From an uncultured Caryophanales bacterium (GTDB lineage Bacteria; Bacillota_I; Bacilli_A; RFN20; CAG-826), in NCBI GenBank assembly GCA_937895315.1, contig CALAWM010000147.1, positions 1 to 9,073 of the forward strand: 9,073 nt of DNA, given 5' to 3'. Positions 1-7,569 of this stretch are shown piece after piece. Each line of letters starts with the position of its first letter. Position 1 is the first letter of the stretch. The notes beneath the pieces are model-generated. The model was not told where the DNA came from. It made no database searches and saw only the letters and a program-made list of their open reading frames with translations. The position numbers and the translations under genes were made by a program.

Positions 1-1217
1 GACCATCCAAGTGGTCCTTCATAATAGAATGGTTTTGTACCATTATCAACGAAGAATTGTTTGAAGGCAGCTTGACTTGCGGCACCCATATGGTAGTTGA
101 GGGAGATACTAACTGGGAAGGTGACTCCTTCACTTGTTTTACCTTCGACAACGATGTCATAGTGGGCAGTTCCGGCTGGATCTAAGTTTTCAAGCGGAAT
201 AATTGCACCGCTACGATCTTTAACTTCTTTAAAGGTGAATGGTGCGTCGAATTTAACGAGCGAACTATCTTTATCTTGAAGTGGACCAGTTAAGTCGCCT
301 TCAGCGCGGCCTAATTGATCTTTAATTTGATCGTGGGTGAATGTTTGGACTTCTGGTTTAGCAACTTCTGGGTAATCAGCAGGATTTAAAACTTTAATCC
401 GTTTGAGCCATTGTAATTGGGTTAAACCACCATAGACTGATTGTTGGCCAACGACTTCAATTAAGTCACCAACTTTAATTGTGTCTTTATAATCGGCAAG
501 TTTGAAGAGACCTAAGCCCCATTTTCCATCAGCAATACCAGCATTGTTCCAGTCGGCGAAGATACCAGTGACATAGCCACGGACCCCAGCAACTGTACCC
601 GCATTTAATTCACGGACTTGTGGTAAGGTGTAGAAATTGATTTTTTCGATCGCGTTTAATTGCATATCGATAGTAATTCTTTTGGCAAATTCACCAATTT
701 TAACTGTCGCATATAAACGACCGATTTTTGGTGATGGCATATCAACAGGGATTGGCCGTCCGCCGCCGTCATATTCTTGAACATATTCAGGATATCCGGG
801 GGCAGCAGTCATTACACCTTTGTCATCAGTGCTAAAGGCATAAGGCGCGGTAGTCGCGGCTTCATCACCTTCACCAGCATAATTCCAATTGATGGTGTAA
901 TCATTGTAAATGAACATATTGGCATCTTCATTTTCAATGTTTAAGGTTCCGCCCGTGGTAAGGATTAAGTCATTGCCATCCTTTAAGATTGGTAGCGGAG
1001 CTTTTGGTTCAAGGCTATTACGATAAATATTCGTATGGATTGTAATTCCTGTTGTTCTTTCAACAACAAGTGGGACCGTCTTTGCAATTTCATTGAGTGC
1101 ATAGTCATATTGGGCTTCAGTGAGAACTGGTTCTTCACTGGTGGGGTTACCACCACAGCCGGCTAAGAGGGCAACTGCTAGAAAGGCAATTCCGATTTTC
1201 AAAATTGGTTTTCTCAT
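1..1217 (-). CDS. Lipoprotein with an OB-fold-like segment, 3' end cut by the window edge
   Basis: I translated this by hand: 405 codons are open from ATG at 1217 to the left edge, with no stop, so the C-terminus is missing. The N-terminus is a lipoprotein signal: a short basic start (MRKPILK), a hydrophobic stretch, then LLAGC with the lipidated Cys at residue 21 and a GGNPTSEE linker. The mature protein is probably anchored on the outer face of the membrane. Residues about 205-280 (from AGTVAGVRGYVTG through KVGDLIEVVGQ to YGGLTQLQWLKRIKVL) resemble bacterial OB-fold domains found in modular secreted proteins. The regions on either side look beta-rich and I do not recognise them. The start is set by AAGGAG (1223-1228), 5 nt upstream. 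It lies only 19 bp after the solute-binding protein stop, so it is very probably the next gene of the importer operon. Its role is unknown; an accessory surface or binding lipoprotein is an inference. Trp codons are all TGG. Confidence 0.85.
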   Translation of the reverse strand, partial: MRKPILKIGIAFLAVALLAGCGGNPTSEEPVLTEAQYDYALNEIAKTVPLVVERTTGITIHTNIYRNSLEPKAPLPILKDGNDLILTTGGTLNIENEDANMFIYNDYTINWNYAGEGDEAATTAPYAFSTDDKGVMTAAPGYPEYVQEYDGGGRPIPVDMPSPKIGRLYATVKIGEFAKRITIDMQLNAIEKINFYTLPQVRELNAGTVAGVRGYVTGIFADWNNAGIADGKWGLGLFKLADYKDTIKVGDLIEVVGQQSVYGGLTQLQWLKRIKVLNPADYPEVAKPEVQTFTHDQIKDQLGRAEGDLTGPLQDKDSSLVKFDAPFTFKEVKDRSGAIIPLENLDPAGTAHYDIVVEGKTSEGVTFPVSISLNYHMGAASQAAFKQFFVDNGTKPFYYEGPLGW

Positions 1218-1236
1218 AATTTCTCCTTTTCTTATA

Positions 1237-2787
1237 TTATTGGAAGTCACCAAGTTTTGCGACTACTTCATCAAGGGCACCTTCAGGGGTTGCACCACCA
1301 AATAATTTAGTGATGACATATTGAATTTCATCTCTAACCCGGGCACTGCCTAAGAAGGCTGGATCAACGAATTTGAGCCATGCTTGTTCAGCATCTTGAT
1401 AGACATTGGCTTGTAACCGTGCGGTATCGCGAATTGCGGTTTCCATTGGTGAAGTGTTGTCCGTAGCGTTTAAGAAGTCACTATATAATTTATAGTCTCT
1501 ATAACGAGCATCTTCTTCATTAACGGCGAGTTTTGAACCATCGGTAACCGGGAAGTAACTTGTGCCTTTACCAAATTCATGGTTAACTTCATAAGTTAAA
1601 TAACGGAGGAAGCGCCAAGCGGCATCACGTTCAAGTCTTGTTTTTTCATCAGTGGCTTTTCCGCGACGGAAGAGCGCTAAGTTTGTTCCTTGGGAAATAA
1701 CGTATTTAGCAGTTGGATTTTCGGCGTTATAAGGAATTGGGGCGATTGAAACATCGAATGGGAAATCGGTGCTTGAGCCTGGTAAGTTTTCCTTAACACC
1801 CGCACTACTACTAATCGTCATAACGAGGCGTCCTTGTTTGAATGGAACGCTGGAATATAAACTTTCACCAAAGTTTTGCGGAGTTCCGACTAATCTTTGG
1901 GCGTATAAATCTTTAAAGAATTGTAAGGCTGCTAAGGTTTTAACCCGGTTTTCGCCTTCATGGAACTTAAGGGTTCCGCTGTGGAGGGTGGCGCCTCTTT
2001 CCGTATAGAGGGAGCCCCATTGCCGAATAATCGTAATAAAGAAGTTTGAGGTTGAATCCCAACTAAATGGAATAAAATCATCAGCCTTCCCGACGTTAAA
2101 CATATCAAAAGCAACTTCGGCTTTTAATGTTTCAAGTTCGGCAGTGGTTGGATTTTCCGGTTTAGCAACGGTTGTACCATCGTGTTTGACGAGTTTACCA
2201 AACCAGCCATTATCCGCGGCAACGGCTTTAAGTTTTGGACCAACGACGGCTAAATCTTGCCATGTCGCTGGGACAAAGATCGTGTCATCAAGTTTTTTGG
2301 CGACATCAAAGAAGGTTTGATTGACGACCATAATTTCGGTTGATTTGTTAAATGGTAAGCCCATGATTGAATTATCAACTAATTCTTGATTTTCTTTCAT
2401 GTAGTCTGGCCAGAATTCAGTTAAATCAACACCGGTTTCTGGATTTTTGATAAATCCAGCGGAATCAAGGTTTAAAAGAACGTTGGAGTTTGCGTATTCG
2501 GCAAAGTGATCGGGGTAACCATTAGCAATATGCGGATAAGCATTATTACTAATTGATTGCTTAATCGCTTGTAAGAGGTTTGGATAACCACCCTTTGATT
2601 CATAGACAATGTCAACTTCGGGATTGGCGGCTTCAAAGCGCTCAATTAAAGGATTAAGCGTACCATTGACCCCCGCACCAAAGCCGGTCCAAAATTCAAC
2701 CCTGATTTTATTACTGCCACCACATCCGGCAAGCAGGGCAAGACCCATGAAGGATGTGAGACCGAACAATATTTTTCTAGGTTTCAT
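1237..2787 (-). CDS. ABC transporter extracellular solute-binding lipoprotein (carbohydrate type, UgpB/MalE-like)
   Basis: This is the substrate-capturing component of the importer encoded just upstream. The N-terminus is a lipoprotein signal ending in LALLAGC, with Cys22 as the lipid anchor. The mature part has the layout of family 1 binding proteins. It opens with VEFWTGF, then FEAANPEVDIVYESKGGYPNL (about 51-71) and a YPHIANGYPDHFAEY segment (84-98). Next come LPFNKSTEIMVVNQTFFD (144-161), a SLYTERG segment, and FKQGRLVMTISSSAG with a following IAPIPYN (316-354). These are the usual lobe and hinge landmarks. At 516 aa it is longer than the common 420-450 aa, partly from a segment around 195-245. 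The start is ATG at 2787, with a modest AAAGGAAA (2795-2802) upstream. Stop is TAA. It follows the second permease by 48 bp, the usual place for a binding protein that may be expressed at extra levels. Family assignment is firm; the ligand is not readable from sequence. Confidence 0.93.
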   Translation of the reverse strand: MKPRKILFGLTSFMGLALLAGCGGSNKIRVEFWTGFGAGVNGTLNPLIERFEAANPEVDIVYESKGGYPNLLQAIKQSISNNAYPHIANGYPDHFAEYANSNVLLNLDSAGFIKNPETGVDLTEFWPDYMKENQELVDNSIMGLPFNKSTEIMVVNQTFFDVAKKLDDTIFVPATWQDLAVVGPKLKAVAADNGWFGKLVKHDGTTVAKPENPTTAELETLKAEVAFDMFNVGKADDFIPFSWDSTSNFFITIIRQWGSLYTERGATLHSGTLKFHEGENRVKTLAALQFFKDLYAQRLVGTPQNFGESLYSSVPFKQGRLVMTISSSAGVKENLPGSSTDFPFDVSIAPIPYNAENPTAKYVISQGTNLALFRRGKATDEKTRLERDAAWRFLRYLTYEVNHEFGKGTSYFPVTDGSKLAVNEEDARYRDYKLYSDFLNATDNTSPMETAIRDTARLQANVYQDAEQAWLKFVDPAFLGSARVRDEIQYVITKLFGGATPEGALDEVVAKLGDFQ

Positions 2788-2805
2788 ATAATATTTTCCT
2801 TTCTT

Positions 2806-2820
2806 TATAATTTTATTATA
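2806..2820 (-). promoter_or_regulatory. Possible internal promoter -10 / AT-only palindrome before the binding-protein gene
   Basis: In the 48-bp gap between permease and binding protein, the minus strand carries a perfect TATAAT (2815-2820). It is one arm of the 15-bp perfect inverted repeat TATAAT-TTT-ATTATA (2806-2820). No convincing -35 box lies 16-18 bp upstream and there is no TGn extension, so this may be only AT-rich spacer. A separate promoter or a processing site that raises binding-protein mRNA would make biological sense, but that is inference. Confidence 0.3.
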
Positions 2821-2835
2821 TACCTTTTATTAAGA

Positions 2836-3909
2836 CTAACCTTTAATACCACTACGTGATACGCCACTCATAATATATTTTCTAAAGGCAATAAATACGA
2901 GTAACAGTGGTGCGCTAATGACCATCGACCCGGCAATTTTGACGGTGTCATAGTTTGAATAGTCACTAGAGAATAAACTCATAAGTCCATTACTAACTAG
3001 ACGCATTGAGTGTTTAATACCCCATGTTTCCATTAAGAACTTATTGTCCCCACTTGCGATAAGGGTTGGCCAAATAAAGGCGTTCCAGCTTCCCATGACG
3101 TTAAGAATAATAATCGTCACGATGGTTGGCATCGCAATTGGAATCATAACACGCCATAAATAACTAAATTCACCATATCCATCAACTTTTGCAGCGAGGA
3201 ATAGTTCGTTTGGTATTTGTTGGAATGTTTGCCGTAAATAGAATATGTAGAATACGCTAACGCCATGGACGAAGATTAAGGCGGCGAATGTATTTTGCCA
3301 GCCTAAGCCGATCGTCGTTTGGTAGTTAGTAATAAGCATCATTTCGCCAGGAACCATCATCGTCGCCAGTAATAACGCAAATAAGGCGTTTTTACCTTTG
3401 AATTCAAGGCGGGCAAAGGCAAAGGATGCTAAGACGGTTGTTGCGACAGTAAAGGCGGTGGAAACAACTGCCACAATTGTCGTATTTAAGAAGTAAGGAA
3501 GGAAACTAACTCTTTTCCCTTCATTACTAATAAGAATAATAAGGTCACCCGGGAGTGTACTCGCCGCGTCGCCTATTTTCCCTCCGAGAATAATCTTAAA
3601 GTTTACAAAAGTCGGACTGGACGTAAATAGTTTTAAACCACTTGTTACTTCCCGGGAATATTCGACTGGTGATTTTAACGAAACGCTAATCATGAACCAG
3701 AATGGTAAGAGCATGAATAAGGCAAATAACGTTAAGAATGTATATGTAATGACTTTAAAGAAGATTGTGCGACCTTTGTATTCTTTTTTAAGCTCATAGG
3801 ATGGTTGGAACCGGGCGTCGTCATTTTTCCCTTCAACCGTTTTGAGTGCCTTTTCTTCTTCTTCGGTAAGCACTAATTCTTCATTTACTACTTTATCTTT
3901 TTCTTTCAT
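2836..3909 (-). CDS. Carbohydrate ABC transporter permease, MalG/UgpE-like
   Basis: This is one of the two inner-membrane channel subunits. About six hydrophobic helices can be seen, near residues 53-77, 142-166, 174-193, 206-228, 262-283 and 325-343. The ATPase-contacting EAA loop is present at about 234-261 (NELFLAAKVDGYGEFSYLWR followed by VMIPIAMP). The C-terminus reads FRKYIMSGVSRSGIKG, closely following the RYxxxGxxxGAxKG ending typical of the MalG branch. There is a charged, Glu/Lys-rich N-terminal extension of about 45 residues before the first helix, probably cytoplasmic. The segment between helices 1 and 2 (about 78-141) is longer than in minimal members. The start ATG is set by AGGAGG, which overlaps the previous stop codon. 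Stop is TAG. It is co-transcribed with the MalF-like partner 9 bp upstream. Confidence 0.94.
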   Translation of the reverse strand: MKEKDKVVNEELVLTEEEEKALKTVEGKNDDARFQPSYELKKEYKGRTIFFKVITYTFLTLFALFMLLPFWFMISVSLKSPVEYSREVTSGLKLFTSSPTFVNFKIILGGKIGDAASTLPGDLIILISNEGKRVSFLPYFLNTTIVAVVSTAFTVATTVLASFAFARLEFKGKNALFALLLATMMVPGEMMLITNYQTTIGLGWQNTFAALIFVHGVSVFYIFYLRQTFQQIPNELFLAAKVDGYGEFSYLWRVMIPIAMPTIVTIIILNVMGSWNAFIWPTLIASGDNKFLMETWGIKHSMRLVSNGLMSLFSSDYSNYDTVKIAGSMVISAPLLLVFIAFRKYIMSGVSRSGIKG

Positions 3910-3914
3910 AAGTG

Positions 3915-3920
3915 CCTCCT
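3915..3920 (-). promoter_or_regulatory. Ribosome binding site overlapping the upstream stop codon
   Basis: The minus strand reads AGGAGG here, 5 nt before the MalG-like ATG (3909). Its first two bases are shared with the TAG stop (3919-3921) of the MalF-like gene. Ribosomes finishing the first permease therefore sit on the start signal of the second, which favours coupled translation of the two channel subunits. Confidence 0.75.
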
Positions 3921-5016
3921 AGTAGTGAACACGCTTCTTCGAGACTTGCATCTGAACGAGCGTGATCAATAAGATAATAATTAATAAGACAACTGACCCT
4001 GCCGCGGCAACTGGTAATTTATCGTTACGGAAACGATAGACATACCCAACAACGGTGAGCCACATTCTTCCATCGGTTCCCCCAAAGTTTTGGTGGTCAA
4101 CCCCAACAATCGCAATAATGCTTTGATAGGCTTTAAATGCGCCAATGAAAGATGTAATTGTAATATACAAGATTTGTGGGCTTAAAAGCGGAACCGTAAT
4201 TCTTCTAAAGATGGTACCTCTTGTAGCCCCGTCAATACGGGCGGCATCATAGTATTGTTTGTCAATACTTGCTAAACCACTCATAAAGACAAGAATTTTA
4301 AAGGCCAAACCTGTCCACACTGTTTGGACGGTAATGGCAAACCCTAATGATAGTTTCGATAACTTTAATGTTCCTTCTTGGTCGAAGCCAGCGTGAATCC
4401 AGGAAACTGGTTGTCCGCCAAAGGCAACGACTAATTGGTTCATAATTCCCCCGGTTTGTGGCGAGAATAATGTATTAAAGACCATCCCTAACGCAATTGC
4501 GTTCGTAACATAAGGGAGGAAGAAAATTGTTTGATAAGTCGCTCTTAAAGGTTTGATTGAGTTTAAAGAGACGGCTAATAAAAGCGAAATAAAGATGGTT
4601 AATGGGACGGAGATAACAGTTAAGATCGCGGTATTGGCGAGCGCTTGTAAGAAGTCAACGTCTTTTAACACATATAGGTAGTTATTAAGGGTAAAGATTG
4701 GTTTAAGTGGGGGAATAAAAGTAAACCCTGGATCGACTTCATTGAAGTATTCGGTCCATTTTGCCACGTTTGTTGCCATATCAAATTGCCGTAAGTAGTT
4801 AGCAATCGCAAAACTTCCCATGCCATCTTGCCATGCAAAATCTTGAATAAACGAAATAATCATCGTGTTAAAGATTGGATAAATCGTAAAGAATGTTAAG
4901 AATACAAGGGCAGGTAGTAAGGCAATAATTGCTTTGACCCAAATTGGTATTGATACACTTTTTTTCGTTTGCATCGGTCCTTTGTCAAGATACAAACCAC
5001 TTTGTTGTGTACTCAT
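3919..5016 (-). CDS. Carbohydrate ABC transporter permease, MalF/UgpA-like
   Basis: This is the second channel subunit, expected to pair with the MalG-like protein. Six helices are visible near residues 28-50, 126-150, 161-182, 222-246, 282-303 and 336-357. The EAA loop spans about 256-280 (YYDAARIDGATRGTIFRRIT then VPLLSP), matching the ATPase-docking consensus. Between helices 1 and 2 lies a longer external segment (about 60-125). It is longer than in UgpA/LacF-type proteins (around 290-310 aa in total) but shorter than the large periplasmic loop of enteric MalF. The start at 5016 is chosen over an in-frame ATG at residue 15 because AAAGGAGG sits 6 nt upstream of it. Stop is TAG. The ATPase gene ends 41 bp before this start, within the same operon. 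No defects are seen. Confidence 0.94.
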   Translation of the reverse strand: MSTQQSGLYLDKGPMQTKKSVSIPIWVKAIIALLPALVFLTFFTIYPIFNTMIISFIQDFAWQDGMGSFAIANYLRQFDMATNVAKWTEYFNEVDPGFTFIPPLKPIFTLNNYLYVLKDVDFLQALANTAILTVISVPLTIFISLLLAVSLNSIKPLRATYQTIFFLPYVTNAIALGMVFNTLFSPQTGGIMNQLVVAFGGQPVSWIHAGFDQEGTLKLSKLSLGFAITVQTVWTGLAFKILVFMSGLASIDKQYYDAARIDGATRGTIFRRITVPLLSPQILYITITSFIGAFKAYQSIIAIVGVDHQNFGGTDGRMWLTVVGYVYRFRNDKLPVAAAGSVVLLIIILLITLVQMQVSKKRVHY

Positions 5017-5022
5017 AATGCG

Positions 5023-5030
5023 CCTCCTTT
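5023..5030 (-). promoter_or_regulatory. Strong ribosome binding site of the MalF-like permease
   Basis: The minus strand reads AAAGGAGG, followed by CGCATT and then ATG. The 6-nt spacing is ideal and decides the start in favour of the first ATG (5016) over the in-frame ATG 14 codons later. Confidence 0.8.
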
Positions 5031-5057
5031 CTTAGTAATATTTGTCATGATCATCAC

Positions 5058-6467
5058 CTACAGAATCCGTGATCCATCAAGATCAAATAAGTAGAAGCGT
5101 TTTGGATAAACTTTAATAACTTTATCTTTGACTTTATGCCGTTCTTCCGCGGGAATAATAACGCGGATCCGGTGTTTTTGACCAAGAACATTTGCGACGA
5201 TGGTAATATCGCGGCCGATGTGTTCAATGAAGAGTACTTCAATTTCAATGGCAGGGTTTTCGTTTTTATCAAGGGTAAAGGCTTCCGGACGGACACCAAT
5301 CTTGACATTACGATTTACGCCAGCTTCAACGATGAATTTACCAACTTCTTCTTCAAAGTCACCAAATGATGGACGGTATCCACCAAAACTTAAAGCGGTG
5401 TGCAGTGAGTGTAGGGTTAATTCGCCTTCAATAACATTTGGCACGAATTGGCTCTTTTTCTTGGCTTTCATTTTTTCAGAAAAGTTTTTGAAGAAATTGC
5501 CTTTTTCTTTTGGTTCTTCTTCTTTCGCGGTTTCTTCAACTTTTTCAACGTATTCAACGCCTAAAGAGGTGAAGTATTGGGCTTTGGTGCCTTGATAGCC
5601 ACCGGCAACGGCGACATCATAAATTCTTTCATCTTTTAAATCAAATGTCCCGGCTGATTTTAGTCCTTCATGGTAAACATTACCGTGAAGTAAAACTTTG
5701 CCGTCTTTGAGTTCGCCATCAAAAATGTTAATGGCTGGTGAACCAAGGAATTTCGCAACGAATAAATCGACTGGTTCTTCATATACGACTTGCGGGGCAT
5801 CAATTTGATGGACGACACCACGCCGCATAACGACGATGGAGTCACTAATACTCATGGCTTCTTCTTGGTCGTGAGTAACGAAAATCGTTGTAACTTTCGT
5901 ATCACGTTGAATCCGGCGAATTTCTTCCCGGGTTTGAAGTCTAAGCCGCGCATCTAAGTTTGAGAGCGGTTCGTCGAGTAATAAGACTTGTGGTCTTTTC
6001 GAAAGCGCACGCGCAATCGCGACCCGTTGTTGTTGACCACCCGATAATTGTTTCGGGAGCCGGTCTAATAAATTACCAATGTCAACAAGGTTTGCGACTT
6101 CTTGCGCAATTTGTTCCATTTCTTCTTTTGGTAACTTTGGCCGCACATTTTCAAGTGGGAAGGTAATGTTTTGGCGAACTGTAAAGTGGGGGTAAAGGGC
6201 ATAGTTTTGGAAAACTAAACCAATTCCACGGTTTTCAGCAGGGACATCAGTAACGTCCCGATCACCAAACCAAATTTTACCTTCTGTCGGTTTATGCAAA
6301 CCGGCAATCATGTAAAGTGTGGTCGATTTTCCACATCCGGAAGGTCCTAAAAGGCCAACTAGTTTGCCATCAGGAATTGTAAAATTCATCTGATCAACAG
6401 CTTTAACAACTGGCGCTCCTTTTACTCCCGGGAAGTGTTTAGAAAGATTATCAATTCTTACTTCCAT
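5058..6467 (-). CDS. Sugar-type ABC transporter ATPase (MalK/UgpC/MsmX family) with an extended regulatory domain
   Basis: This is the energy-coupling subunit, working as a dimer on the cytoplasmic face of the two permeases. All nucleotide-binding motifs are intact: Walker A GPSGCGKST (41-49), Q-loop Gln87, signature LSGGQQQ (141-147), Walker B VLLLDEP (161-167), D-loop SNLD (169-172) and switch His199 in VTHD. The MalK-type linker FLGSPAINIFDG (240-251) and the later GVRPEAF (391-397) mark the C-terminal OB/TOBE regulatory domain. The spacing between those two landmarks is about 140 residues, against roughly 55 in E. coli MalK. That gives about 90 extra residues and a total of 469 aa instead of about 370. 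The extra part includes a highly charged Lys/Glu stretch at about 309-340. The start ATG follows AGGAGGAAAT. Stop is TAG. It is the first gene of the importer operon. The substrate cannot be inferred. Confidence 0.96.
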   Translation of the reverse strand: MEVRIDNLSKHFPGVKGAPVVKAVDQMNFTIPDGKLVGLLGPSGCGKSTTLYMIAGLHKPTEGKIWFGDRDVTDVPAENRGIGLVFQNYALYPHFTVRQNITFPLENVRPKLPKEEMEQIAQEVANLVDIGNLLDRLPKQLSGGQQQRVAIARALSKRPQVLLLDEPLSNLDARLRLQTREEIRRIQRDTKVTTIFVTHDQEEAMSISDSIVVMRRGVVHQIDAPQVVYEEPVDLFVAKFLGSPAINIFDGELKDGKVLLHGNVYHEGLKSAGTFDLKDERIYDVAVAGGYQGTKAQYFTSLGVEYVEKVEETAKEEEPKEKGNFFKNFSEKMKAKKKSQFVPNVIEGELTLHSLHTALSFGGYRPSFGDFEEEVGKFIVEAGVNRNVKIGVRPEAFTLDKNENPAIEIEVLFIEHIGRDITIVANVLGQKHRIRVIIPAEERHKVKDKVIKVYPKRFYLFDLDGSRIL

Positions 6468-6477
6468 ATTTCCTCCT

Positions 6478-6492
6478 GCAGTAATAAACTGC
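6478..6492 (-). promoter_or_regulatory. Perfect palindrome abutting the ATPase ribosome binding site (operator or leader hairpin candidate)
   Basis: The minus strand reads GCAGT-TTATT-ACTGC, a perfect 5-5-5 inverted repeat, followed with no gap by AGGAGG (6472-6477) and then AAAT-ATG. It lies just downstream of the candidate -10 box. It could be a repressor site in the initially transcribed region of the importer operon, or an RNA hairpin beside the ribosome binding site. The 5-bp stem is short, so the function is inference. Confidence 0.4.
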
Positions 6493-6502
6493 TTTCATTT
6501 AT

Positions 6503-6531
6503 TTTATAATAACACAAGGTCTCATATTTAA
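6503..6531 (-). promoter_or_regulatory. Weak promoter candidate for the ABC importer operon
   Basis: On the minus strand TATAAA (6503-6508) lies 17 bp downstream of TTAAAT (6526-6531). The -10 box is fair and the -35 box matches only three of six consensus positions. It sits in the only sizeable gap (94 bp) between the RDD pair and the importer genes, where an operon promoter would be expected. Readthrough from the RDD genes is also possible, as no convincing terminator separates them. Confidence 0.35.
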
Positions 6532-6548
6532 CCATTGTTTTATAAACT

Positions 6549-6579
6549 GATTAATTAAGAATTAATCCCCTAGATTAAT
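6549..6579. repeat. Three GATTAAT boxes in alternating orientation, 12 bp apart
   Basis: GATTAAT occurs at 6549-6555, as its reverse complement at 6561-6567, and again direct at 6573-6579. Boxes one and two form a perfect 19-bp inverted repeat (GATTAATT-AAG-AATTAATC). Boxes two and three form another (ATTAATC-CCCTA-GATTAAT). The set straddles the stop codon of the 335-aa RDD gene. There is no T-run after it, so it is not a good terminator. It may be a protein-binding site or chance in AT-rich DNA. Confidence 0.4.
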
Positions 6580-7569
6580 GTCTTTTTCATTCTGCTCGGC
6601 TTCTTGATGATTTTTAGCTTTCCGCTTTTCAACTTCAATGAGCCGACCTGCTAATTCTTTGCGATACTTGGCCTCTTCTTCGGCGTTAGTAAAAATTAGA
6701 CTCGTGTTTTTATCAGCAACTCTTGTTGCGGTTAAGAAATCAAATAAACTTTTCTTCTCTTTGGAGAGCATAAACATAAAGGTTGAAATAAGCATGAAAG
6801 GCATAAAGAAAAAGACATAAGAAAAGAAAAACATCGCCAAATTGCGCATATTTGCTTGCAAAAACGATTTTTTATAACCTAAATTATTAACAACTGCAGT
6901 CTTGGTAATAACTTTTCCTAATGTGACATTTCCTTTAATAAACATCGGAACAATAATAACTAAAATAATGACGGAAAGAAGGTAAGCACCACCTAAAGCA
7001 TAAAAAGTATAAAGTTCGGCTTTCCGAATTAAATCATTAATGTAGGCATTTTTATTAATGATGTCATGGGCTTTATCGATTTCAGCTTTATAAAACGCTT
7101 CAACTTCAGCTTCTTTTCCGCTTATTGATGGAATATTCCATGGTTCTTCACTATTAATGACACTAAAATCAAATAATGTTTCCGCACTTCCTTTAAGCAT
7201 AATTACTTCGTAATAATCATCTGCAGTGTTAAAAGCACTGCCTGTTTTTAAAATAGGGGCGATATTATGAATTTCTTTAGTTCTTGCGCCTTCTTCATCA
7301 ACATAGAAGAAATAAAGGGCACGCGGGAATAATGTTTTATCTTCAATTGGCGCTAAATTGCCTTGATCACCTTGTTGAACAACCGTATATAAACCCGTTT
7401 GGACACCGGCTTCATAAATACGCGCAATGTTTTCATCTCCACCCGCCCTCGCGGTAATTGCTTGGGTTGGTACATACATAAAAATTGTCAAAATTAATAC
7501 AAAAACAAAATCAAGAAAACCGGCGAGAAATCGTTTGCCACTTGTTTGGTTAACAAAATAGTGATTCAT
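6562..7569 (-). CDS. RDD-family membrane protein with a large extracytoplasmic segment (second of pair)
   Basis: The RDD family signature is spread over the protein: Arg13 in GKRFLAGFLDF with Asp20 in the first helix, then VTLGKVITKTAVVN (215-228), and Asp277 in SLFDFLTATRVAD. Hydrophobic helices lie near 15-35, 188-211 and 243-268. The last may be a helical hairpin. Typical RDD proteins are about 150 aa with short loops. Here about 150 residues (36-187) separate the first two helices. The Lys-rich segment after helix 2 is expected to be cytoplasmic, so the long segment should be outside. The C-terminus is a charged Glu/Lys tail. The start overlaps the stop of the upstream RDD gene (TAATG) and has no clear Shine-Dalgarno, so translation is probably coupled. 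Function is unknown; a few RDD proteins have been linked to Na+/H+ transport. Confidence 0.88.
   Translation of the reverse strand: MNHYFVNQTSGKRFLAGFLDFVFVLILTIFMYVPTQAITARAGGDENIARIYEAGVQTGLYTVVQQGDQGNLAPIEDKTLFPRALYFFYVDEEGARTKEIHNIAPILKTGSAFNTADDYYEVIMLKGSAETLFDFSVINSEEPWNIPSISGKEAEVEAFYKAEIDKAHDIINKNAYINDLIRKAELYTFYALGGAYLLSVIILVIIVPMFIKGNVTLGKVITKTAVVNNLGYKKSFLQANMRNLAMFFFSYVFFFMPFMLISTFMFMLSKEKKSLFDFLTATRVADKNTSLIFTNAEEEAKYRKELAGRLIEVEKRKAKNHQEAEQNEKDINLGD

Noticed and set aside
1769..2008. Plus-strand open frame opposite the binding protein
   Set aside because: No Shine-Dalgarno, no recognisable domain, and fully antisense to a conserved solute-binding protein.
5017..5057. Regulatory palindrome in the ATPase-permease gap (TGATGATCATGA area)
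   Set aside because: Only the short self-complementary TGATCA core is present; there is no extended dyad and no promoter boxes, so it is treated as ordinary intra-operon spacer.
5200..5595. Plus-strand open frame of 131 codons inside the ATPase gene
   Set aside because: It lies opposite a well-supported ABC ATPase, lacks a ribosome binding site, and its translation is low-complexity Ser/Phe/Pro-rich, as expected from the antisense of Lys/Glu-rich coding.
6484..6497. Catabolite-repression (cre) site before the ATPase gene
   Set aside because: The minus strand reads TGAAAGCAGTTTAT: the first half matches the cre consensus but the central CG and the closing CA are absent, so it is too degenerate to call.
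6549..6567. Terminator between the RDD pair and the importer operon
   Set aside because: The inverted repeat is almost all A/T, overlaps the stop codon and has no following T-run on the minus strand.
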